The translations under genes and the position numbers were made by a program. DNA of 64,000 nucleotides, from assembly GCF_000250635.1 (NCBI RefSeq), contig NC_016940.1:124001-188000 (forward strand), given 5' to 3'. Of this stretch, positions 1 to 6,901 are shown one piece after another. Origin of the DNA: Saprospira grandis str. Lewin (GTDB lineage Bacteria; Bacteroidota; Bacteroidia; Chitinophagales; Saprospiraceae). A model generated the notes under the pieces. That model was not told the DNA's origin and made no database searches. It worked only from the letters and a program-made list of their open reading frames with translations. Positions within the stretch are counted from its first letter, which is position 1; every line of letters starts with the position of its first letter.

Positions 1-115
1 CATAAAAGATGAACTAAAATCTTTTCTGTTTTTTATGCCATTGCTAATTGAAAGCCACTAATTGAAAGGGGGAATTAAGGGCCGAAGAAAAAAGCGCTGA
101 GAAAAACTAAAGTTG

Positions 116-253
116 TGCGGCCTAGCGATGCGGCGGGGTGGCCGCAGGCCAGACCCAGTTTTTTGAGCGCAGCGAAAAAAACGCAGGGCCGAGCGAACAG
201 CGAGCCCCAAAGCGTAGCGCCGCAAGGCGAAGCCGCAGCGGAGGCCCCAAAAA
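116..253 (-). repeat. GC-rich modular palindromic element (copy 1)
   Basis: Intergenic GC-rich element read on the minus strand, where it starts TTTTGGGGCCTCC and contains GGCTCGC...GCTCGGCCCTGCG, then TGGCC-TGC-GGCCA and the end block CATCGCTAGGCC. It is one of about nineteen related copies in the window. Open frames here translate the repeat and are not genes. The 115 bases to its left are AT-rich and show no gene. Confidence 0.85.
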
Positions 254-331
254 ATAGAAAAACAAAAAAATGCGGAAAAACCAGATCGATTTTTCCGCCC
301 ATGCTAAAAAGAAGGCTTCATCTAAATAATT
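254..331. repeat. 78-bp direct repeat, left copy
   Basis: Matches 2048-2125 at 75 of 78 positions by hand alignment. The right copy holds the last codons and the terminator of the peptidoglycan-binding gene at 2111-3817; this left copy is a displaced duplicate containing the same hairpin with one mismatch (about 264-299) and the same AATTATTTAGAT tail. It now lies just downstream of mdaB on the minus strand, where the hairpin can act as that gene's terminator. Confidence 0.9.
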
Positions 332-375
332 AGACTGGATTAGGGGTTTTATTTGGATACAGCTCAACTGCCTTT

Positions 376-969
376 TTAGGCAAAGTGTTGCTTCAAAAAC
401 GCTTTATAGTTCGCAAATTCTTCTTCGGCTCTGGCGTTTTTTTCTATATCGTGAAAATGCAAGCTTCCTTTAAACTCAAGCCCTACAAAAGCATTCATTC
501 TATGAAAAGGAAAGAGGGCACCTTCATCAACAGATTTTTGTTGAAAAAACTCGCCTTCCCATTCAAAAGCTTCCTTGGGAGCATTCCAGCTAGTGGTTAT
601 CAAGTAGTTGCGGCCATGCATTAAGCCTCCAGTTCCGTAATTGACTTTGGGATTTTTAGAAGATCGGCCATCGCTGGTATAAATCCGTCCATGCCCCTTT
701 GTGAAAACCCGATCAATATATTCCTTAAAACGAAAAGGCATATGAAACCACCAAATTGGCATATGATAAATGATCGTGTCGGCCCAAAGAAATTTCTGTA
801 CTTCTGTCTCTACATCATATTCTTCACTTAGTTTAGTGTACTGTAGTTCATAGCTCTCTTTGGGAGCAAAAAAATCAAGATCAATGTCTAATAGACTTTG
901 GTTAAATCGACCGGGAGAATGACCAAATGGAAATCCGGCGTTTATGACAAAAATATGTTGCTTTTTCAT
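376..969 (-). CDS. mdaB: MdaB-family NAD(P)H:quinone oxidoreductase
   Basis: Flavodoxin-fold quinone reductase of 197 residues, close to the usual MdaB length of about 193. Known members bind FAD, take electrons from NADPH and reduce quinones in the cytoplasm by two electrons, limiting redox cycling. The N-terminal strand and loop (residues 6-26, ending FNQSL) form the nucleotide-binding segment. The hallmark PIWWFHMPFRFKEYIDRVFT lies at about 71-90, and a YGTGGLMHGR loop precedes the SWNAP segment. The gene is divergent from a LysR regulator starting 144 bases away, the usual arrangement for a regulator controlling its neighbour. A hairpin in the adjacent 78-bp repeat probably terminates it. 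The family call is firm; the physiological substrate is not shown by the sequence. Confidence 0.88.
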   Translation of the reverse strand: MKKQHIFVINAGFPFGHSPGRFNQSLLDIDLDFFAPKESYELQYTKLSEEYDVETEVQKFLWADTIIYHMPIWWFHMPFRFKEYIDRVFTKGHGRIYTSDGRSSKNPKVNYGTGGLMHGRNYLITTSWNAPKEAFEWEGEFFQQKSVDEGALFPFHRMNAFVGLEFKGSLHFHDIEKNARAEEEFANYKAFLKQHFA

Positions 970-1014
970 GCTAATGATGTATTTGGAAAGTAAAGGGAGG
1001 ACCGTCCCTCCTTA

Positions 1015-1044
1015 TTGCAACACAAAATTAAGCGTTATCTTTGC
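1015..1044 (+). promoter_or_regulatory. Bacteroidota-type promoter for the LysR gene
   Basis: A -7 box TATCTTTGC at 1036-1044 fits TAnnTTTG exactly. A TTG at 1015-1017 lies about 18 bases upstream, in the -33 range. The start codon at 1114 would leave a leader of about 60 bases. An imperfect inverted repeat at about 993-1013 (AAGGGAGG...CCCTCCTT) just upstream could be a LysR operator; that part is a guess. Confidence 0.5.
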
Positions 1045-1113
1045 TAGCAACAATCAATAATTTTTAAATTAGCTATTAGTATTTTTATAGTAGCAGGCTT
1101 AAGCAATCAAATT

Positions 1114-2046
1114 ATGCTCAATTTAGAATGGCTCCGTAGCTTTAAAGCAATTTATGAAGAAGGGAATATTAGCCGAGCTGCTCCAAAATTGTATAGCTCT
1201 CAACCTGGTCTTAGCATGCAATTAAGGGCTTTAGAGCAGCATCTAGGCTATAAACTGTTTATTCGAGCAGGCCGACAAATGAAGCCCACAGAAGAAGCTA
1301 AGCAGCTACATGCCTATGTTCTGCCCGCACTAGAACGTCTAGAGCAGGTCGAAGAACTTTTTCAACAAAGTGCTTTACAAAAACGAGAGCGAATTCGTAT
1401 TGGCCTTTGCTCCGAAATTTTTTCATTGGTTTTGGCGCCCCAATTATCAACACTTTCTTTTGATGTACATGCCCGCTTTGCCGACAATTCTACTCTTTTT
1501 AAAGAATTGGAACAAGGCCTGTTAGATCTCTTAATTACAGCTCAGCCCCTAGATCATAGTCTAAAAAAACGCTTCGAAGCAGCGCATTTTTCTCAAGAAC
1601 AACTTTACCTTGTTGGCTCTAAAAATTTAGACCTTTCTCCTTTTCAACAGGCGATTAAGGCCCAGGATTATAAGCGATTAACGCAGCAGCTAAGAGAATT
1701 TCCATGGTATGCAGTGATTAATGAAATGGAACATAGCCGCCGATTTTGGTCCGATAATTTTGAGGAATCGCTGCCTTTTCAACCCAATTTCATGCTGCCC
1801 AGCCTAGCTACGATTATTCAGTGCCTAAAAACACAAGAAGGGCTAGCTATTATTCCAGATATTTTGATCCAAAAAGAGCTAGAAAATAAGGAGCTGCAGC
1901 TTATTTGGAGCGGAAAAACACCTTCCGTTAACCCACTCTATTTTATTCGAGATAAACATAGCCGAAAAGAGAAAGAGTTGGAGTTGCTCAAGGCTATTTT
2001 TAAACAGAAAATGCCCCCGCAGATAAAAAAAGAGCTGCAGGCCTAG
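1114..2046 (+). CDS. LysR-family transcriptional regulator
   Basis: A 310-residue LysR-type regulator, normal length for the family. The winged helix-turn-helix covers about residues 4-62, with the recognition region ISRAAPKLYSSQPGLSMQLR followed by LEQHLGYKLFIR. Residues 90-300 form the effector-binding domain, with the family feature of a weakly conserved periplasmic-binding-protein fold. It is transcribed away from the mdaB-type quinone reductase, so it most likely controls that gene in response to a redox or quinone-like signal; this is inferred from gene order only. Both genes together lie between two 78-bp direct repeats and may have arrived as a unit. Confidence 0.9.
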   Translation: MLNLEWLRSFKAIYEEGNISRAAPKLYSSQPGLSMQLRALEQHLGYKLFIRAGRQMKPTEEAKQLHAYVLPALERLEQVEELFQQSALQKRERIRIGLCSEIFSLVLAPQLSTLSFDVHARFADNSTLFKELEQGLLDLLITAQPLDHSLKKRFEAAHFSQEQLYLVGSKNLDLSPFQQAIKAQDYKRLTQQLREFPWYAVINEMEHSRRFWSDNFEESLPFQPNFMLPSLATIIQCLKTQEGLAIIPDILIQKELENKELQLIWSGKTPSVNPLYFIRDKHSRKEKELELLKAIFKQKMPPQIKKELQA

Positions 2047-2047
2047 G

Positions 2048-2125
2048 ATAGAAAAACAAAAAAAGGCGGAAAAACCAGATCGATTTTTCCGCCCATGCTA
2101 AAAAGAAGGCCTAATCTAAATAATT
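2048..2125. repeat. 78-bp direct repeat, right copy
   Basis: Partner of 254-331. It contains the last codons (encoding NYLD and the stop) and the terminator of the minus-strand gene at 2111-3817, so this is the original copy. The mdaB-lysR pair lies between the two copies, 1,794 bases apart. Confidence 0.9.
2058..2093 (-). terminator. Rho-independent terminator
   Basis: On the minus strand the stem GGCGGAAAAA pairs perfectly with TTTTTCCGCC across a 9-base loop and is followed by seven T. It sits 18 bases after the stop of the peptidoglycan-binding/amidase-like gene. Confidence 0.85.
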
Positions 2126-3817
2126 TTCCTCGGGAACGGTCCAGCTAGAAGGCACCACATAACCCTGCACCTTACTTTTGGGATAGGCTTTTATGCACAC
2201 CTTATTGCCCTGGTTTCCGCCAAGGGTAAGAATATGGCTGTCGGTTTGGCCGGCCACAAAACCGACATGTCCGCCGCCAGAGCGACTAAAAACGACGATG
2301 GCCCCATAGGCGGGCTTGTCAATTTTTCGCCCATAATCCAGGTATTTTTTTGCTCGACCGCCATCATAATAACTGAGTGCGGGCTGTCCCGATTTTTTAA
2401 GACAATGCGAAACAAAAGCCGCGCACCAGTTGGCTGTTTTTACGGTTTGTTTGTGCGCCCATTCGTCATAAGTGCCCAATTCTTGGAAGAGCATTTTGAC
2501 AAAGGGGTCATCTTTTACCATTTTTGCCGTTTCGGCTTTGCCTTTATAGCCTTCTGCTTTGCTGATCCAGGCAGGCTTTTGATAGTTTCCTTCTTTTTCA
2601 GAGGTTTTGCCATCATCACTTGGCTGATCTTCGGTGACCGTAGAATCATTTTCGGCAGAGGGCGTATCATTATTTTCGCTAGCACTTGTATGGCCAAAAA
2701 GGGAGCCCGCGGTTTTTCCGCCCACTTCAATCAAGCCATCTTGCCAACCAAAGGTTTTTTGCTGGTAGTTTCTGATCGCCTTAATCGTGAGGGGACCAAC
2801 ATCGCCATCTACGGCTAGGCCTGCATTATTTTTGGCATTTAGTGTTTTTTGGACCAAAACCGCATCGGCTTTTTTGTTTTCTCCGCCTTTACCGACCGAG
2901 GCCGAAATGCTGCTATTGGCCGTGGGGGTTTCTTCATTTTCCTCTTTGCCAGAAGGCTGATCATCTTCCTCTAGGCCTTCTTCATCGGGCATATCGAGGC
3001 CTTGTTTTTTGGCAAAGCTTTCAATATGATCAGATTGGCGTTGGACCTTATCCTCATATTCTTTATCCGAGGCATAGCGCTGATCCTTCTCATTGGTAAA
3101 GTTTTTCTCTAATTCGTCGGCATCTTTGGTCGAGAGATAATCTTCGGCCATCAAATCAAAGTACATTTCGATACCAGCATTCATATCGGGCAATTGGTCC
3201 AAAAAGTTGGCATCTCCAGAATCGTAGACGCCCACATTGAAAGGCGATTTTTCGCTACCTTCTCGATTGCCACGGCTACCAAAAAAGGTTTCAAATTGCA
3301 ATTGCGACAACATCATTTCTACGGGTACCACTTTTTTGATGTCGCCATATTTTAGGTAAGTTTTGAGGGCGGCATCGGCTAGGGCTTGGCCAGTAATTGG
3401 GCTTTTTTGGCCCTTGCCATATTTGGCCATTTTTTCGTCAATATACTTTTGCGCCAAGGCCGCATAATCTGCAAAATAATCTTTTTCGGCCGCGGTCAAG
3501 CTGCCTTTGTCGACCACCACCTGCGAGCGCTCCTTCATAAAGTCATCAAAACTCCAACGCTTGTTCGGATCTACCTCAAATTGTGGTTCTCGGCCCAGTT
3601 CTTCTTTAGTTTCTTCTGTGCTGCTTGTGGCTGCCGAAGAAGCCGCCAAAGCTTTATCCAAACGCTGGTTAATTCGGCCCATTAAGGCCTCAATTTCCGA
3701 AATCACTTCTTGCTCCTGAGCGTCAATTTTTCCATCGCTCATAAACAACTTTTGCAAACTGCTAAGCTTGCTTTCATAATCTTTTAGTACTGCTTGTAGC
3801 TTTTCAACTTGATTCAT
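2111..3817 (-). CDS. Peptidoglycan-binding protein with C-terminal amidase-like (TIGR02594/CHAP-type) domain
   Basis: A 568-residue multidomain protein from the chosen ATG. Order: a coiled-coil start (MNQVEKLQAVLKDYESKL, with an EF-like DGKIDAQEQEV stretch at about 25-45); a middle domain resembling glucosaminidase-type folds (VPVEMMLSQLQFETFFGSRG, then NVGVYD); an acidic linker; a peptidoglycan-binding repeat (VQKTLNAKNN, VDGDVGPLTIKAIRNYQ); a second linker; and a C-terminal cysteine-peptidase-like domain with NWCAAFVSHCLKKSG as the probable nucleophile motif and GGGHVGFVAG as the histidine motif. It likely binds and cuts cell-wall peptide bonds. The frame extends 40 codons upstream to a TTG at 3937, but promoter-like boxes lie inside that extension and the ATG at 3817 begins the recognisable coiled coil. 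No signal peptide follows this ATG, so export would need a dedicated route; alternatively the TTG start gives a hydrophobic N-terminus. Confidence 0.75.
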   Translation of the reverse strand: MNQVEKLQAVLKDYESKLSSLQKLFMSDGKIDAQEQEVISEIEALMGRINQRLDKALAASSAATSSTEETKEELGREPQFEVDPNKRWSFDDFMKERSQVVVDKGSLTAAEKDYFADYAALAQKYIDEKMAKYGKGQKSPITGQALADAALKTYLKYGDIKKVVPVEMMLSQLQFETFFGSRGNREGSEKSPFNVGVYDSGDANFLDQLPDMNAGIEMYFDLMAEDYLSTKDADELEKNFTNEKDQRYASDKEYEDKVQRQSDHIESFAKKQGLDMPDEEGLEEDDQPSGKEENEETPTANSSISASVGKGGENKKADAVLVQKTLNAKNNAGLAVDGDVGPLTIKAIRNYQQKTFGWQDGLIEVGGKTAGSLFGHTSASENNDTPSAENDSTVTEDQPSDDGKTSEKEGNYQKPAWISKAEGYKGKAETAKMVKDDPFVKMLFQELGTYDEWAHKQTVKTANWCAAFVSHCLKKSGQPALSYYDGGRAKKYLDYGRKIDKPAYGAIVVFSRSGGGHVGFVAGQTDSHILTLGGNQGNKVCIKAYPKSKVQGYVVPSSWTVPEENYLD

Positions 3818-4037
3818 AAGAGGATTGTATTTTGGCAAATAATATTGGGGACAAAAAAATACAGAAAGTAAAAAGCCAAGACAAGCTAAGCCCCTCTTTT
3901 TTAGGATAAAGCAGTTTTCTATTGTTTTTTTAAACAAGTTCTTTTATTTTGATAAATTTTGAACTTCGGCAAGGATAAATTCCTTTTTGGGCCGCCTGCC
4001 TAAGGGCTATAGGCAGGCATTGGCCCCCAGAACTCAT

Positions 4038-4691
4038 TTATTTATCTTTTTCCCAATCGGTATTGTACATATCATACTCATAAGAGAGGTCCAAATCGCT
4101 CAAAATCATCTCCAGAAGTTCGTCATCTTTAGGATCATAGCCCGTTTTCAGATTATAGCCATACCAAGAGGCCATGCTTTGCCATTTGACGGCGGTCCAA
4201 CGGCCTCTAAAATTCCGAATAACCTGATAAAAAGGCTGTTCCAGCTCTCTTTCGACCATCTTAATCAAGATATAGCCCTGCGATTTGGTCAGTTTTTTTA
4301 GCTGTGCCTCATATTCTGGAGTCAGTTCTTTTTGGTATTGCTTAATATATTTCTTCTTTTTTCGGCGGCTCATCCCTCTGGTCTCCTCTTCCATTTGCCG
4401 ATGCAAACGAACGGCTTCTAGGGCCAGCGGAAAAACTTTTGCCGCATAATGCCGCCACTGATGATAGCGTCGACGCTCTTCTCGGTTTTCAAAATTTCGT
4501 TTTCGGCTCACTTGCACATCAATGCCGCTAATGGTGGGCAGGGTGTCTCCATCAATAATCAGAATGGGAATAATTTCGCCATTAAAGGTAGTGGTTCCAA
4601 AATATTCCCCTTCTCGAATCAGGCTATCTTGCTGTCCCTGAGCCCCTAAACTAAGGCCCAAAAAGGGCAAGATATATAGTAGTTTACGCAT
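4038..4691 (-). CDS. DUF4294 family secreted protein
   Basis: A 217-residue protein with a signal peptide (residues 1-19, ending near GAQGQ). It matches the Bacteroidota family DUF4294: a short beta-rich N-terminal part (IIPILIIDGDTLP) followed by a basic helical region containing RRRYHQWRHYAAKVFPLA and SRRKKKKYIKQYQKEL, and then LTKSQGYILIKMVERE and FRGRWTAVKWQ. The function of the family is unknown; members are presumed periplasmic. It lies about 100 bases downstream of the terminator at 4735-4767, so it probably has its own promoter. The hairpin GCCTGCC...GGCAGGC at about 3992-4019 follows its stop codon. Confidence 0.82.
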   Translation of the reverse strand: MRKLLYILPFLGLSLGAQGQQDSLIREGEYFGTTTFNGEIIPILIIDGDTLPTISGIDVQVSRKRNFENREERRRYHQWRHYAAKVFPLALEAVRLHRQMEEETRGMSRRKKKKYIKQYQKELTPEYEAQLKKLTKSQGYILIKMVERELEQPFYQVIRNFRGRWTAVKWQSMASWYGYNLKTGYDPKDDELLEMILSDLDLSYEYDMYNTDWEKDK

Positions 4692-4734
4692 AATTTAGCT
4701 GTTTAAGCAGTTCATTAGGGCCAATTTTATGCCC

Positions 4735-4767
4735 AAAAAAAGCCGACAGTTTTTGCTGCCGACTTTT
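4735..4767 (-). terminator. Rho-independent terminator
   Basis: On the minus strand AGTCGGCAG pairs with CTGTCGGCT across a CAAAAA loop and is followed by six or more T. It ends transcription of the SPOR-type gene at 4952-6502 after the intervening GC-rich element. Confidence 0.75.
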
Positions 4768-4783
4768 AAGATAATATTTATTT

Positions 4784-4944
4784 TTTGGGGCTGCCCCTCG
4801 CCTATCGGCTCGGGTCGGGCTGTGTCGTGGCTCGCAGGTCTGCTCGGCCCTGCGCAAAATTTCGCTACGCTCATTTTGCTAGGTCTGCGGCTGCGCCGCA
4901 CCACTTTCCATCCCTCAGCCGTCGGGCCTTCGGCCCTCTAGGAC
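4784..4944 (+). repeat. GC-rich modular palindromic element (copy 2, GGGGCTGCCCC type)
   Basis: Starts TTTTGGGGCTGCCCC, keeps the conserved GGCTCGCAGGTCTGCTCGG core and ends near CCATCCCTCAGCC and a GGGCCTTCGGCCC hairpin. Open frames crossing it are rejected as repeat translation. Confidence 0.85.
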
Positions 4945-4951
4945 CAAAAGC

Positions 4952-6502
4952 TTAGCCCTTGCAGGCGGCATCTAGTTGGCAGCCAATGGCAAATTGCAAA
5001 GTCTGCAAACCCAAACCTCTAGCATCCCGATTGCTAAATCCTTTTTGGATGAAGTAATCTTCTAGCTCTCTGAGGCTATTATAATAAGCTACTTTTAGGC
5101 TTTTGTAGTTATTGGCCTGTAGCGGAGCGCCTTGTTTCCAGCTATTTAGTTGCTGCCAAACGCCATTGTTCCAAGCCTCTAGGGATTTCATTTGCTCATA
5201 TTCTAATCCTCTGGGAAAAGCATAAAGCAAATTGAGTTGGGCCAAATCTTGGCTTTTTTTACCGCCCGACAAATCCTCGGTCATGGCCAAAAGCAGTTGC
5301 ATAGCCGGCAGGCTCAAAAAGCTGCCGCAATCGCTAGAAATTTGGTAATCATCTCGCTCATTGTTCCAGTAAGGGGCAAAAGCCTCGGCAGCTAGTTGGG
5401 GGTGGCGGCGGAAAAACCAGCAGGGTACATCAGGCTCGTCTTTTACGGCCTCATGAATGGCCCGCAAATGCTGAATCAGCTGGCGAATATCGTTATAAGC
5501 ATATTGCTGGCTAAAATCGTAGCGGGTTTTCTGACGATAATTGACAAAGACCTGCCCAATAGCGGCCTGCATCAGTTGGTTGATGGTTGCATCGGCATTT
5601 TTAATCACTAGATCGCCATTGCGGTACATATAGGCTCGGTACACCTTGGCCAAGGGGTGCTTAAACTGCTTGAGGCCCGCTTCGGCTTGTACGGGATCTT
5701 GGTCAATTAGGTTGAGGTAATATTGCAGGCTATACTTTTCTACCTCTTCCTTAAAGAAATTATCTTGGCTGAGGAGTTGGTATTTTTGGACCGTTCTATC
5801 TTTTTGCATAAAAGCCAAAAGCGATTTTTCGGTATTGGGGCCCCATTGTCCATCAATTTTTTCCTGATAATCGCCAGTTTGGTTAAGGGCCAACTGCAAG
5901 CTTTTTACCGTAGGGCGAACCGCTGTTTTTTTACCATAACTCTTTGACTTTTGGCGCTCAAAATTGCTGAGCGGGTGCAAAGCTTTTTCGCTTACTCTGC
6001 GCACAATCATATCTTGGCGGCCGCCTTTGGCCTGAATGGTTTTCAGGGCCGCATCGGCTTCGGCTTGGCTGTAGTAAGGGCCAGCGGCAATCCGTAATTT
6101 TTTGGCCGAAAGCTGCAGGCTGAGTTGGGGCGTTAGGCGTTCCCAATCGGGCCAATAGACATCTTCGTTTTGGTCCAAGGTGGCCATTTGCACAATAAAA
6201 ACGGCATCTTGCTCCAAGATGGCTCTCCTTTGGATGAAAGCATCTTTATAGCCTCTAGCTTTTACGGCATCCAGCTTCTTTTTGGCTGCATTATAATTGC
6301 TATAGGTTCCCATAAGCACCTGATAAAGGCCCGTGGGTTGCATTTCGGCAAAGAGGTAGCCTTGGCTGTGCACCTTAGAAAAATCTTTGTAGTCGGGATT
6401 GGCATAGGTGGCCAACTGAACAAAGTAAATGTTTTGTTGCAGCTGCTGCCCCCAAAGCGGGAGCGTCATAAAAGCAGCCATTAAAAAGGGTAATAAGCGC
6501 AT
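4952..6502 (-). CDS. Secreted SPOR-like and peptidoglycan-binding protein
   Basis: A 516-residue protein with a signal peptide (residues 1-18). Two SPOR-like repeats follow, at about 24-92 (IYFVQLATYANP to GYKDAFIQRR) and 98-170 (VFIVQMATLDQN to DMIVRRVSEK). Each has the beta-alpha-beta pattern that binds denuded glycan strands in SPOR proteins. A peptidoglycan-binding_1-like segment is at about 198-235 (LQLALNQTGDYQEKIDGQWGPNT). The remaining 280 residues are helical, with a conserved-looking CGSFLSLPAMQLLL stretch that I do not recognise. It is probably a periplasmic cell-wall-associated protein. The ATG at 6502 gives a good signal peptide directly. It is the first gene of its transcript and ends at the 4735-4767 hairpin. 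Confidence 0.75.
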   Translation of the reverse strand: MRLLPFLMAAFMTLPLWGQQLQQNIYFVQLATYANPDYKDFSKVHSQGYLFAEMQPTGLYQVLMGTYSNYNAAKKKLDAVKARGYKDAFIQRRAILEQDAVFIVQMATLDQNEDVYWPDWERLTPQLSLQLSAKKLRIAAGPYYSQAEADAALKTIQAKGGRQDMIVRRVSEKALHPLSNFERQKSKSYGKKTAVRPTVKSLQLALNQTGDYQEKIDGQWGPNTEKSLLAFMQKDRTVQKYQLLSQDNFFKEEVEKYSLQYYLNLIDQDPVQAEAGLKQFKHPLAKVYRAYMYRNGDLVIKNADATINQLMQAAIGQVFVNYRQKTRYDFSQQYAYNDIRQLIQHLRAIHEAVKDEPDVPCWFFRRHPQLAAEAFAPYWNNERDDYQISSDCGSFLSLPAMQLLLAMTEDLSGGKKSQDLAQLNLLYAFPRGLEYEQMKSLEAWNNGVWQQLNSWKQGAPLQANNYKSLKVAYYNSLRELEDYFIQKGFSNRDARGLGLQTLQFAIGCQLDAACKG

Positions 6503-6755
6503 ACTATATAATTATATGATAAGAATGGGGAAAGAGCTCCCGATTGAGTTCATCCAAAAATAGAAGACTCTGAAAAAAAATTCAGTTATTGCGGGCAGTT
6601 TATCCAAAAAAAGTAGGCTGGGCCATTTTTTCGACGAAAAGCGGGGGCCCTACTCTATCTAGAAAATAATTTACTTAATCGAAAAAAGGCGTCTAGCTTT
6701 TTCTTTTGAAGTATTATGAGTTAGAAAAGCTGCTTGGGCTAGCGGGCTGGTCTTT

Positions 6756-6874
6756 GGCCTAGCGATGCGGCGGGGTGGCCGTTAGGCCAGACCGAGCCAG
6801 CGAAGCTGGCGAAGGGCCGAGCAGACCTGCGAGCCCCAAAGCGTAGCGCCTGCCGCAGGCAGGAGGCCCCAAAA
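6756..6874 (-). repeat. GC-rich modular palindromic element (copy 3)
   Basis: On the minus strand it reads TTTTGGGGCCTCC, then stem CCTGCC-TGC-GGCAGG, the GCTCGCAGGTCTGCTCGGCC core, stem GCCAGC-TTC-GCTGGC, and TGGCC-TAAC-GGCCA. It lies in the 399-base gap 6503-6901 between divergent genes; the rest of the gap is AT-rich and shows no gene. Confidence 0.88.
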
Positions 6875-6901
6875 TATAAAAATCATTAAACCCTTTATAC
6901 T

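Noticed and set aside
1-115. A gene start at the left edge (CAT at positions 1-3)
   Set aside because: A possible minus-strand ATG at the edge, but only three bases of it are in the window, so nothing can be said.
2234-2818. A 194-residue plus-strand frame opposite the peptidoglycan-binding gene
   Set aside because: It is antisense to a gene with clear domains and has no signal or family of its own.
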